A stretch of 64,000 nucleotides of DNA, taken from Bog-473 sp963743785. Lineage in GTDB: Bacteria; Actinomycetota; Acidimicrobiia; Acidimicrobiales; RAAP-2. Position numbers and translations under genes: made by a program. Position 1 is the first letter of the stretch, and each line of letters starts with the position of its first letter. The notes under the pieces were generated by a model. It had not been told where the DNA came from. It saw only the letters and a program-made list of their open reading frames with translations, and did no database searches. Positions 7,597-16,035 of the stretch are shown here, in pieces. The DNA lies in NCBI GenBank assembly GCA_963743785.1, contig CAVURD010000028.1, positions 62,001 through 126,000 of the forward strand. The letters are read 5' to 3'.

Positions 7597-8868
7597 CTAC
7601 TGACGTGGAGTCGCGACGGCAAGTTTCGAGCGGACCTGCACAAGGGGGGCGGTGGGGTCCTGTGGCTGGGGGATGGCGCCCAGGTGGAAGTCAGCCACGG
7701 CACCAGGCCGGAAGATGAGACAGTGGGTTGAGCCGCCGAATTGGAAATATCCGAGTTCTTCGCCCTTGGACACGTGGTATCTCTCCGTTATGTCAGGGTC
7801 GATCAGGCAGGACGAGACCTCCAACATGCCAATCGCAACAAAGCCGACCAGACCGATGACGGGGTTGTCGGCCTGGATGAGAACGATCGCCCGCGTCGAG
7901 ACGTGCGCCAGGTATCCCTGCGAATCGGGGGGATCGACCGCATCGGCGCCTTCTGAGTCGGCTTCCGAATAGTAGGTGCCCGGCTGAATGAACGCGCCCA
8001 CGATTGTCCCGGCCACGGGGCTGTGCCACCGATGATAGTTCGTCGCACTCAGGAAGGCTTGGTAGACGGTGCCCCCGACGAACTGCTCGCAGGCGTCGTT
8101 GTTGGCGAGCATGTCCCGCAGCGAATACGGTTGGCCTTTGATCCAGAAGGAATCCTGCAGCCGCACATCTTTCGTAATGGCGTACGGCGTCGACTCACAG
8201 GCACTGACGATGACGTCATCGTCATCGGGTGAGTCAACCGGGCGCGCGCCGTCTTTGAACCGTCGGGTGAAGAAGTCGTTCCACGATGCAAACCCCCAGT
8301 GTTCGTCCTGAGAGTCGTACTGGTACTGCTCTATGCCCACCGCCTGTTGGGCAGCCTCGCACTTCCAGCCGGTGGGTGAATCGTTGAGCACATACAGCGA
8401 ATCACTGCTGCTGAGAAACCTGCTCCACACGCCAAGGATGTTCCTGATCATGTCGTTGATGCGGGGGTCACGGTAGGCGGCGAACCCGGCCGATGTCCCC
8501 ATCGTCCAATCCAGGATCGCAGCTAGGGGCAGGGTGACATTTTGATCGCCGAACTCCGGGGCCATGGTCAACACTTCGTTGATCAGCCGCAGAAGCTCCT
8601 CCACGCTGTCCAGATGTCGCTTGCGGTACTGCTTGGCCTTCGGAACCTGGGCGATCATCTCGTTGAGGTGCATGCGGACGATGGGGTCGCTGTCCATCAG
8701 CTCCTGAAACTCGCACAACACGGGGTCAAGCGCGAGCTGCTCACCCTGAGCGTTGACGCGCTGTCGGTGGCCCGCGAGCCAAGCTTCTAAGTCATCTTGG
8801 CTCTGGGGCAACCAGCCGGCCCGGCGGCGCACATCTACCGGCTCAGAGGAGGACGTCACAAACACCAT
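7597..8868 (-). CDS. PsiD-type phosphatidylserine decarboxylase family protein
   Basis: A 423-residue protein with two parts. Residues 40-180 match the N-terminal helical region of PsiD-like decarboxylases, and residues 195-400 are a phosphatidylserine decarboxylase core. Visible core motifs are NDFFTRRFKDGARP, ATNYHRWHSPVAG (catalytic histidine) and, near residue 380, GGST, the serine site of self-cleavage that generates the pyruvoyl cofactor. The family includes tryptophan decarboxylases of fungi and bacterial proteins of unknown substrate. No membrane anchor is seen, unlike housekeeping Psd, which argues for a soluble amino acid or small-molecule decarboxylase. No pssA is nearby. Confidence 0.8.
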   Translation of the reverse strand: MVFVTSSSEPVDVRRRAGWLPQSQDDLEAWLAGHRQRVNAQGEQLALDPVLCEFQELMDSDPIVRMHLNEMIAQVPKAKQYRKRHLDSVEELLRLINEVLTMAPEFGDQNVTLPLAAILDWTMGTSAGFAAYRDPRINDMIRNILGVWSRFLSSSDSLYVLNDSPTGWKCEAAQQAVGIEQYQYDSQDEHWGFASWNDFFTRRFKDGARPVDSPDDDDVIVSACESTPYAITKDVRLQDSFWIKGQPYSLRDMLANNDACEQFVGGTVYQAFLSATNYHRWHSPVAGTIVGAFIQPGTYYSEADSEGADAVDPPDSQGYLAHVSTRAIVLIQADNPVIGLVGFVAIGMLEVSSCLIDPDITERYHVSKGEELGYFQFGGSTHCLIFRPGAVADFHLGAIPQPQDPTAPLVQVRSKLAVATPRQ

Positions 8869-9562
8869 CCTAAGGCAGCCGTTCGACCCGGCAGAAGGTG
8901 CTCCGTTGGGACAGGAGTGACCGAGTCAGTTGCACGGGCTCAAGTACCGCCACTCTGGTGCCTGTCGCGACCGCGAAGACGCCATGTGGTCAAGCGAACG
9001 CATGGGGTTCAGTGGAAATCCCGTCGTTGGCATCAACCGCTTGGCTGACATTGGCGGCGCGAGCGAGCCGCCTTACCTCGGCTCGGCTCCGGCGACCGGG
9101 ACCCTGGTTTGCGTGCCTCAGCGACCGCTAGGGCGTCTCATGGCAGCTCAGTGTGGTCTCGAAGTAGCGAGCATCCCGCAGAAGCGCGTGCCAGTTGGCT
9201 GACGCTCGATAGGCAGCCGTCCAGCCCACGGCAGTTCGTCAGCGTGTCGTCCGCACGACCACACTCTCGTGCGGCCGGCGAGGAACTTCCACCGCCCAAC
9301 CCACGTTACGGCTCCTTGCATGGCCGCCTTGGCCAGCTACGTGTCATAGAACCATCCGCCAGCGCCCACCCTCTTGAAAGTAGAGGCTGGGTGCCGCCTT
9401 CCCCGCCGTGCCGAGATGGTCGACGCCGCTGTGGATCGAATACGTACGGTCCAAGGCTTTGAAGGTACCTTGGGCGCGGCGAGTGCGCCGACTGGAATAT
9501 TGTCATCGTGGATCTCGCGGAAGAGGACATCCTGCGACTCTCGGGGCAGCGGAAAGCCAGCG
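8869..9562. other. intergenic with decayed gene copy
   Basis: Nothing supportable except the pseudogene at 9228-9366. Open frames on both strands overlap each other and have no recognisable content. Confidence 0.4.
9228..9366 (-). pseudogene. decayed copy of the MVYEN/WTKVW family
   Basis: Reading the minus strand through a stop and frame changes gives WRMVL-stop, then VTWVGRWKFLAGRTRVWSCGRHADEL. The same order of motifs occurs at 29130-29262 and 55810-55955. The conserved parts suggest a short protein with aromatic motifs and a Cys-x3-His near the end. Badly decayed. Confidence 0.45.
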
Positions 9563-9751
9563 TTAGCCAAGAGGTTGATCGTCATCGACGGGCGTCCATT
9601 GAAGCCATTCAAGGCCACAAACCACGCAGACCCAATGCAAGTGCGAGTCCGGCGTACTGCCTGGTGGGCAATCCGAGTGGGTGTAGAGGTCAGCCTTGAG
9701 GTTGTGGCACCGAGGGCACCGGGGCGGGGCAGGGGGAACCGGGCGCGGCAT
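9563..9751 (-). CDS. small zinc-ribbon protein
   Basis: A 62-residue protein with two CxxC knuckles (CPRCHNL at about residue 12 and CVVCGLEW at about 42), the spacing of a zinc ribbon. A similar but not obviously homologous ribbon protein is at 29618-29830. The role may be nucleic acid or protein binding, but nothing specific can be said. The start has no clear ribosome binding site. Confidence 0.5.
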   Translation of the reverse strand: MPRPVPPAPPRCPRCHNLKADLYTHSDCPPGSTPDSHLHWVCVVCGLEWLQWTPVDDDQPLG

Positions 9752-9994
9752 CGGAACTGCCCACTCTCAGCACTCAGCGCCCTTGGGCGATCTCGAGTTT
9801 CTCAGCAGATCACGTCTCCGGTCGTAGGACACGCCTAAATGGTTTCCATGTCGGGACTGATTGAAACCCGGGGCGAGGGGTATGAGCCTCATTGCCGGGA
9901 ATCCGCCGGTCGCCAGCAGCCGGGACCCCCGTCCATGGGGCTCTGTCTTCTGGTGCGTTACCGACATGCGCGACCAACCGCAGCGGAGGGCCCC

Positions 9995-10744
9995 ATGGAT
10001 CAAATAGAAGAAGCCAGGGAGACAGCACCCCAAACGACGGTTCCCGGAAGCGAACCGCGGACAGTGGAGACAAATCAACCTGAGACCGTCAACGGCAGGG
10101 TCCCCCGCCACACTCGCGTAAGTGCGGCATGGACCGCCGTCGCTATTGCGGTTTTGCTCGGCGTGGCCCTCATCGCATTTATCGTTCAGAACACCCAAAA
10201 GGTGCAGATCAAATTCTTTGGTGCGAGCGGGCACATTCCTTTGGTAGTGGCTCTTCTCGCCGCAGCGATAATCGGAGCGCTGATCGTCCTGGTGGTGGGT
10301 ATTTCTCGGATTATTCAACTCCGACTATCTGCTCGACGGCGCTCGAATCGAACGAAAGAACTTCTTGTCGCCGGCGGGTACCCGTGCTCGGTATGTTCCC
10401 CCGTGTCCGGGGCGCGGGTACCCGCCAGCTTCGCTGAACGACGGCCGACAGTCTCATACAGGCATTGCTGCAGAATGACGGGGGACTTCCCCCCCGCTCA
10501 TTCCGCTTCTTGCCTCGAAGCATGCACCGTTGGGTCCGTCGGGCTGGTCACTTCGCGGTGGACTCCCCCGCATTGCCTCAGACCAATGGTCCGGGGCTCG
10601 CCCTGGCCGTCTCCGTTTACGGATCCCCCAATTTCGTATGGTTGCGAATCATCATGGATTGGCGCCTCCAGGCCCCGCCTTTGTGTTCTTCGGCGCGGGC
10701 TGGTGCCCCGGCTGATGGGTTGGGGTTGGGTTGCTACAGGCTGA
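9995..10744 (+). CDS. LapA-like (DUF1049) membrane protein, odd C-terminus
   Basis: From ATG 9995 (GGAGGG 4 bases upstream) the first 125 or so codons encode a LapA-domain protein: TRVSAAWTAVAIAVLLGVALIAFIVQNTQKVQIKFFGASG, a short loop and a second hydrophobic segment ending LVVGISRIIQLRLSARRRS. This is a close paralog of 54528-54887, identical over long stretches. In that copy the protein ends a few residues later; here the frame runs on for another 120 codons through two strong hairpins, with low-quality sequence. The extension is probably not native. LapA proteins are small envelope proteins; the function in actinobacteria is unknown. Confidence 0.7.
   Translation: MDQIEEARETAPQTTVPGSEPRTVETNQPETVNGRVPRHTRVSAAWTAVAIAVLLGVALIAFIVQNTQKVQIKFFGASGHIPLVVALLAAAIIGALIVLVVGISRIIQLRLSARRRSNRTKELLVAGGYPCSVCSPVSGARVPASFAERRPTVSYRHCCRMTGDFPPAHSASCLEACTVGSVGLVTSRWTPPHCLRPMVRGSPWPSPFTDPPISYGCESSWIGASRPRLCVLRRGLVPRLMGWGWVATG
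10373..10436. repeat. perfect 12-base inverted repeat
   Basis: Arms at 10373-10384 and 10425-10436 (GGCGGGTACCCG and its complement) enclose 40 bases. It lies exactly where similarity between the two LapA paralogs ends. A second hairpin with a short loop (GGGGGACTTCCCCC) follows near 10485. It could be a terminator of the original shorter gene or the scar of an insertion; there is no T-run. Confidence 0.6.
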
Positions 10745-11415
10745 CAAAGCGAACATGAGACCCGCCGCCATAAGCGCGGCTCGAATCCTGTGTCGCCAGA
10801 GACGGTTGTCCATTAGCGCGATATACCCATCGCGGGAGTCCGGAAACAGGTCTGCTCAGTCGGCTGTTACTGGAGAATCCTTAGTCCAATTATGAGCTTG
10901 GTCTCGCTCAGCGACGCCCGAGCACCGGAGTTCTTCATCAGGGACAGAAGAACGAAGTTCACATCCAGTTCGACCAGGTGTTTCACCCTGAGGGCATCAG
11001 AGTACCAAGACGCCCGTTAGACCTTCGCAAGCGAACCATTCGCCGAGCGATTCGTGGGCGCCGTCTGTCGAGGGTACTCCGATTGGCTCCTCATCTTGGG
11101 GTCATAACTCACCACAATGACCACGCCCGCATGGCGCTCTGACCAGCAGGTTCCAAGAACCCTGGGGATCGTTCCAGACCGAATCCGCAAACCAGTCCGA
11201 CTACGAAAAACGATCGGCGCCTCATTCACCGGTATCGCCTCGTCGCGTGATTTCACGAGTCCGGTGTGCCTTGGATGCACCGAGGGAGGGGAGCCAATAG
11301 GTTTGCGGTGCCACCAATGGGGGTACCACCTACTCCAGCCAGAGACCACGTTGGAGCAGCAAAGCTACCGTCACCGTCACCAACGCGCGACGCTGGATCT
11401 TCTCAAGGAGACGCT
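10745..11415. other. intergenic, nothing clear
   Basis: About 670 bases with no supportable gene. A short T-arm-like word (GGCTCGAATCC, about 10778) does not fold with its flanks into a tRNA. Confidence 0.45.
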
Positions 11416-11493
11416 ATGCCCATCCAAAAGACGAACCCGCCGCGGGTAAAGTTGGTCCACGTACGACCACGGCGTCCGAGGTCCCCATCGTGA
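11416..11493 (+). CDS. candidate 25-residue basic peptide
   Basis: AAGGAG lies 6 bases before an ATG that opens a 25-codon frame rich in arginine, proline and lysine (MPIQKTNPPRVKLVHVRPRR onward), ending 46 bases before the HAD phosphatase gene. The binding site is the best in this stretch. It could be a leader peptide, a small basic protein or chance. Confidence 0.3.
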   Translation: MPIQKTNPPRVKLVHVRPRRPRSPS

Positions 11494-11539
11494 GTTCGCG
11501 GGCTTGCGAGGTCCCAGCCCAAGACAGCGAGTAGGTGCC

Positions 11540-12205
11540 ATGACATCAAACCTACGACCAGGGCTTTTGTTTGATGTCGACGGAACACTCTTCGACACCA
11601 ACTATTTGCACACCTTGACCTGGTCACGTGCATTCGCGGATGCCGGTGAATGGGTTCCGATGAATGCCATACATCGGCTCGTTGGCATGGGAAGCGATCA
11701 ACTCGTGGTTGAGCTCTTGGGCCACGAGAGCCCCGATGCCGTGGCTGCACGACCGCGCCGTTACGAAGAACTCATCGACGAAGCCCGGCCGTTTCCCGGG
11801 GCAGCCGGACTCTTGCGGCACGCTCACGAGCAGGGTCTCGCCGTCGTCATAGCCACGTCGGCTGCTTCCAGCGAGCTAGAAACGCTGCTCGACAAGCTCG
11901 GTGCCAACGAGGTTATTGATGCAACGACGACCAAGGATGACATTGACGAACCCAAACCGGCACCTGAGGTGTTTGAGAAAGCCATGAGGTCAGGCTCGAT
12001 CGATCCGAAACGGGCCTTGGCCATCGGGGACAGCGTGTGGGACGTCGAAGGGGCGCGGGCAGCTGGAGTGGGGTGCATTGCCGTCGAGTCCGGCGGCTAT
12101 AGCGAACATGAACTCGCCGAAGCGGGCGCTCTCCACGTGTACCGAGATGTACTGGAGATCCTAAATCAGTTTCACACGAGCCCTCTCGCTGCTCTGCTGC
12201 ACTGA
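11540..12205 (+). CDS. HAD-family phosphatase
   Basis: A 221-residue haloacid-dehalogenase hydrolase of the phosphoglycolate phosphatase/beta-phosphoglucomutase group. Motif I is LLFDVDGTLFDT (nucleophile Asp plus acid-base Asp), motif II VVIATSAASSELE, motif III lysine in DEPKPAPEVF, and motif IV IGDSVWDVEGARAAG. The cap lies between motifs I and II. The start is the ATG 35 bases inside the longer frame, placing DVDG at the usual distance. A decayed paralog sits at 34020-34637. Substrate unknown, probably a small phosphorylated metabolite. Confidence 0.85.
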   Translation: MTSNLRPGLLFDVDGTLFDTNYLHTLTWSRAFADAGEWVPMNAIHRLVGMGSDQLVVELLGHESPDAVAARPRRYEELIDEARPFPGAAGLLRHAHEQGLAVVIATSAASSELETLLDKLGANEVIDATTTKDDIDEPKPAPEVFEKAMRSGSIDPKRALAIGDSVWDVEGARAAGVGCIAVESGGYSEHELAEAGALHVYRDVLEILNQFHTSPLAALLH

Positions 12206-12245
12206 GCAAGTTCTACAACGCTGCCTTTCCTCGTGCCTGTCATTG

Positions 12246-12271
12246 GTTTGCAGCCTGGTGGTGCGGGGTAC
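12246..12271 (+). promoter_or_regulatory. SigB/SigF-type promoter
   Basis: GTTT 12246-12249, 16-base spacer, GGGTAC 12266-12271, ending 38 bases before the TTG start of the F420 oxidoreductase. One of the best matches in the window. Confidence 0.7.
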
Positions 12272-12309
12272 AGCCTTTCCGTACAGCACAAGTTGAGTGG
12301 AGAAGAGTT

Positions 12310-13278
12310 TTGACGAAGTTCGGCTACACGATGATGTGCGAACAGAGCGGGCCGAAGGAGCTGGTGTCTGATGTGCGAGCCGCTGAATCGGCCGGCTTCG
12401 ATTTTGCGGTGATCTCCGATCACTACTTCCCTTGGCTCGACTCAATGGGGCATTCGCCGTACGCGTGGTCGGTTCTCGGGGCGGCCGCCTGGGTAACGGA
12501 GCGAATCGATTTGATGACCTATGTCACCTGCCCAATCAAGCGCTACCACCCCACCGTGGTGGCCCAGAAGGCAGCTACGGTCGCCATCATGTCTGACGGG
12601 CGATTCACCCTGGGCCTGGGGGCCGGCGAAAATCTTAACGAGCACGTGACTGGCGGGGGCTGGCCACCAGTGAGCACGCGGCACCAGATGTTGCGTGAGT
12701 CGCTCGAGATCATCAAAGGGCTATTCAGCGGTGAATACGTCGACTACCGGGGCGAGTTCTTTGAGGCCGCCTCGGCCAAGTTATGGGACATGCCGGATAG
12801 ACCTCCGCCAATCGGCGTGGCCGTCTCCGGCGGGCAATCGTGCCGGCTCGCCGCCGAATACGCCGACGTCATGATCGCTGTCCAGCCTCAGGCCGAGTTG
12901 ATCCACCAATTCGAGGCGGCAGGCGGTAAGAGCAAACCCACAGTGGGGCAAATTCCAGTCTGTTTCGATTTGGACAAACAGACGGCGGTAGATCGCGCCC
13001 ATTCGCTCTTCCGTTGGTTTGGCGGGGGTTGGAAGGTCAACTCCGAACTGCCTGGGACACGGGCGTTCGACGCTGCGTCGAGATCTGTCAGCAAGGACGA
13101 AGTAGCTGAGGCCATTCCTTGTGGCGAGAATGTCGACGAATTCGTGCAAGCTATAAGGGTCTTCCCCGACGCCGGGTTCAGTCACGTGGCCCTGGTGCAA
13201 ATCGGCGGCGTCACCCAGCACGACTTCATTCACTGGGCAGAAACCAAACTCTTGCCGGCCCTCCGAAAGGCTTGCTAA
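12310..13278 (+). CDS. F420-dependent LLM oxidoreductase (G6PDH-like)
   Basis: A 322-residue luciferase-like monooxygenase-fold protein. FGYTMMCEQSGPKELV, VISDHYFPWLDSMGHSPYAWSVLGA and GRFTLGLGAGENLNEHVTGGGWP follow the pattern of the F420-dependent glucose-6-phosphate dehydrogenase group (TIGR03557-type). These enzymes use coenzyme F420 as hydride acceptor or donor; the glucose-6-phosphate contacts are not fully conserved, so the substrate is open. The TTG start has GGAGAAG 5 bases upstream. Paralog at 35806-36762; both have a SigB-type promoter, consistent with redox supply under stress. Confidence 0.88.
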   Translation: MTKFGYTMMCEQSGPKELVSDVRAAESAGFDFAVISDHYFPWLDSMGHSPYAWSVLGAAAWVTERIDLMTYVTCPIKRYHPTVVAQKAATVAIMSDGRFTLGLGAGENLNEHVTGGGWPPVSTRHQMLRESLEIIKGLFSGEYVDYRGEFFEAASAKLWDMPDRPPPIGVAVSGGQSCRLAAEYADVMIAVQPQAELIHQFEAAGGKSKPTVGQIPVCFDLDKQTAVDRAHSLFRWFGGGWKVNSELPGTRAFDAASRSVSKDEVAEAIPCGENVDEFVQAIRVFPDAGFSHVALVQIGGVTQHDFIHWAETKLLPALRKAC

Positions 13279-13566
13279 AGAAGTCAGTTCGGGTTCTTAG
13301 GGCGTCTGAAGGTTGATCAATGTGCCGGCCGATGATCTTCGCTCGAACAAAGTGCTCATCGACTGGAGCCAAAACAATCCCCACAAGACGACTATCTAGG
13401 CTTCGGAGCGGCCGACGTTCTCAAGCGGTAATCACATACCGCGACCTGATGGAACTCTTAGTTGCTCAAAAGGGGCCGGCACGCCACCAAATGAAAGTGA
13501 GCTTCCCCCGCCTTGGCGGACACCGAACGTGAGGCGCCGAGAGGCACCTCTTGGAAGGATGTCCCT

Positions 13567-13857
13567 ATGCCAGTGCGCTATCCAGACGAGTTCCGCCAGC
13601 GGGCGATCGAGCTGGCCCGGACCGGTGACCAGCCCGTAGCCAAGGTGGCTGCCGATCTCGGCATCGCCACCTCTTGCCTGCGCCGGTGGATGAAACAAGA
13701 CGACATCGATGGCGGCCGCCGGGCCGGGCTCGACACCGACGACCGGGCCGAGCTGGTGCGTCTTCGTCGTGAGCTGCGCACGGCCCAGATGGAGGACGAG
13801 ATCCTCCGCCGGGCGGCCGCCTATTTCGCCAAGGAGACGTTGCCGGGCCCAAAATGA
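13567..13857 (+). CDS. IS3-family transposase OrfA
   Basis: A 96-residue OrfA starting MPVRYPDEFRQRAIELAR, with a helix-turn-helix (VAKVAADLGIATSCLRRWMKQ) that binds the element ends and a C-terminal leucine-zipper-like helix (RLRRELRTAQMEDEILRRAAAYFAKE). GGAAGGA lies upstream of the ATG. It overlaps OrfB by four bases (ATGA), allowing the programmed frameshift or reinitiation usual in IS3. Confidence 0.9.
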   Translation: MPVRYPDEFRQRAIELARTGDQPVAKVAADLGIATSCLRRWMKQDDIDGGRRAGLDTDDRAELVRLRRELRTAQMEDEILRRAAAYFAKETLPGPK

Positions 13858-14721
13858 TCTACACCTTCATCACCCGGGCTTGCACGGACCTGCCCGTGTC
13901 GGCCTGCTGTCGGGTCATGAGGGTGTCGACCCTCGGGCTTCTATGCCTGGCGGGCCAACCCGGTGCGATCGAAAGATCTCGAGGATGCCTACTTGAGCGA
14001 CACCATCGTGGACATCTGGACCATGAGCCGTCGTTCCTATGGCTCGCCTCGGTCCACGCCGAGCTGAAACTCGGCCTCGACGTTCGCTGCTCGCGTAAAC
14101 GCGTCGAGCGCCTGATGCGCCAGGCCGGAGTTGCCGGCATCCACCGGCGCCGCCGGGGAGGGTGCACGAAGCGGGACCCGTCCCTCGAGCCCTCCGACGA
14201 CCTGGTCAAGCGGGCCTTCGATCCCACTGAGCCTGACCGCCTCTGGGTGATGGACGTCACCGAGCATCCGACCGGCAACGGCAAGGCCTACCTGACCGTC
14301 GTCCTCGATGCCTTCAGCCGGAGAGTGGTGGGCTGGTCGATCGCCGATCACATGCGTTCTGAGCTCGTGGTCGACGCCCTCGAGATGGCCATCTGGCGTC
14401 GTCGGCCACCCGCTGGTCAGACGATTGCGCATAGCGATCACGGATCGACCTACACGTCATGGGCCTTCGGCCGACGCCTGCGGGGGACCGGTCTGCTCGG
14501 CTCCATGGGATCGATCGGTGACTGCTTCGACAACTCCGTGGCGGAGAGCTTCTTCGGCACGCTCCAGCTCGAGCTGCTCGACGAGCACAACTGGGAGAGC
14601 CGCCAGCAACTGGCCCAAGGCCATCTTCGAATGGATCGAGGCCTGGTACAACCCGCGTCGACGCCACAGCTACTGCCAGATGCTCAGTCCCGTGGACTAC
14701 GAAGCCGCTCACGCGGCATGA
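13854..14721 (+). pseudogene. IS3-family transposase OrfB, frameshifted
   Basis: The integrase-core transposase is recognisable throughout (LWVMDVTEHPTGNGKAYLTVVLDAFSRRVVGW, IAHSDHGSTYTS, SIGDCFDNSVAESFFGTL; DDE residues present). The frame breaks three times: an extra C near 13938, a missing G near 14052 and an extra C near 14612, each in a short homopolymer. Restoring them gives a continuous protein ending SPVDYEAAHAA at 14721. Either decayed or mis-assembled. Confidence 0.85.
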
Positions 14722-15007
14722 TCAGCAACCAACAGCAACTGTCCGCCGGAGCGGGGGAACTCACACCGCGGCGTCGGCCATTGGGATCACCTGGTGCCAG
14801 AGATATCCATCCTCTGATGCGGAATTGAGCAAGTTCTCGAGTTCGGCGGTCGGGATGCCCTTCTCGCCCCTGGTGAGTGAAATCACGTGATAAGTGTCGG
14901 CCATCTGGTCACGTTCGCACACTTTTTATCGGCGCACAATTTCCACATGGGGACCCGTCTATCATTGGAATCTTTCACCAGTCGCCCAGGACTAGATAGA
15001 GGGTGAG

Positions 15008-15772
15008 TCAAGACAGATCCGGTCCTTTGACATCCACGTCCTTTCGCCAGACAGAGATATGATCTGTGCTGCGGGCATCGAATACTCCCCCGTGCCAATC
15101 ACCCCACCGGTGCTCTAACGACATGCCGGTGAGCCTGGCCATCAAGTCGAGTTCAGCAGGCCAGGCGTAGCGATGCACGATGGGGAACGCTTGGACCTGC
15201 CCTGATTCACTGATCACGATCTGCGTGGTCGAGAGGGTTTGTAAGGCCGGATCGTGGTCCTCGATGACGAGGCCTGCAAATCCACGACCAAGTCGACGGG
15301 CCTTGAGCCCGACATGATCACCCTTGGGCGGGTCGGGCACCCAGGCCTCCACAACGAAGCGGCCACCGAGGGAGAGATGCCTGGCGGCATTTGCGAAGCA
15401 GGCCACCTGAGCATCCTGATGTGGCATGGCGTAAATTGTGTTCACCAATAGCAGGACCAATGCGAATTGCCCTTCGACTCGAGTTTGGGCGAAATCTCCA
15501 CACGCGGTCTTGACGCGTGCACCACCCGGTTTGGCCGAGAGGCGATCGAGCATCCGCTGTGAGCCGTCGATTCCCCATACCTCCAGTCCTTGGGCGACAA
15601 GCGGCAAGGCAATTCGGCCGGTGCCCACGCCCAATTCGAGTACTCGACCGCCGTCGGCTAGGTCGGCCAGACGCTCGACGGCCCCTTCGGTGTCGAACAC
15701 GCCGTCATAGATGGCGTCGTAGTCCTCCGCCAGTCGGGCTCCATAATGAGCTGCGTCATAATCGGCGGTCAA
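15008..15772 (-). CDS. class I SAM-dependent methyltransferase
   Basis: A 254-residue methyltransferase. VLELGVGTGRIALPLVAQG is motif I of the SAM pocket, VWGIDGSQRMLDRL holds the acidic residue that binds the ribose, and FALVLLLVNTIYAM and GGRFVVEAWVP fit motifs II and III. The start is TTG 15772 with GGTGAA upstream. The family methylates small molecules; the substrate is unknown. It is a single gene with no operon partners, just downstream of the IS3 element. Confidence 0.85.
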   Translation of the reverse strand: MTADYDAAHYGARLAEDYDAIYDGVFDTEGAVERLADLADGGRVLELGVGTGRIALPLVAQGLEVWGIDGSQRMLDRLSAKPGGARVKTACGDFAQTRVEGQFALVLLLVNTIYAMPHQDAQVACFANAARHLSLGGRFVVEAWVPDPPKGDHVGLKARRLGRGFAGLVIEDHDPALQTLSTTQIVISESGQVQAFPIVHRYAWPAELDLMARLTGMSLEHRWGDWHGGVFDARSTDHISVWRKDVDVKGPDLS

Positions 15773-16035
15773 TATTCACCATTCCCGGGCTAAGGCGCAT
15801 GAACCTGGAGAACCGGCCGCTGACCGACCAGCTCAGTTCTAGAACTTACTCCAGCGGATCCATTTTGATGAGCGCCGCACGGAGAATCTTTGGCCCAATG
15901 GGCTTCCATTTGCTCAGTCAGCAATAATGACGCGGAGCATCTGCAGCACGGCGTGCCCGGAAAAAGCACGCCCCGGCGAGACGTAGATGTCATCTCGGAG
16001 AAGCCGATTGATAGAGGGTCTGCGAGTAGATAACC

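Larger units (their letters stand above)
13497..14764 (+). mobile_element. IS3-family insertion sequence
   Basis: A 1.27 kb element bounded by imperfect inverted repeats: left end 13497-13522 (GTGAGCTTCCCCCGC then GGCGGACA) and right end 14740-14764, its near-complement with one gap. Inside are an OrfA helix-turn-helix gene and an OrfB integrase-core gene overlapping by four bases, the IS3-family layout. No target duplication is visible. OrfB carries three single-base indels, so the element is inactive unless those are errors. Confidence 0.85.

Noticed and set aside
9839..9994. N-terminal extension of the LapA-like gene
   Set aside because: The ATG at 9995 has a good binding site and matches the paralog; the extension does not.
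10765..10795. tRNA-like 3' end (GGCTCGAATCC)
   Set aside because: No pairing T-stem, acceptor or anticodon arm can be built from the flanking bases.
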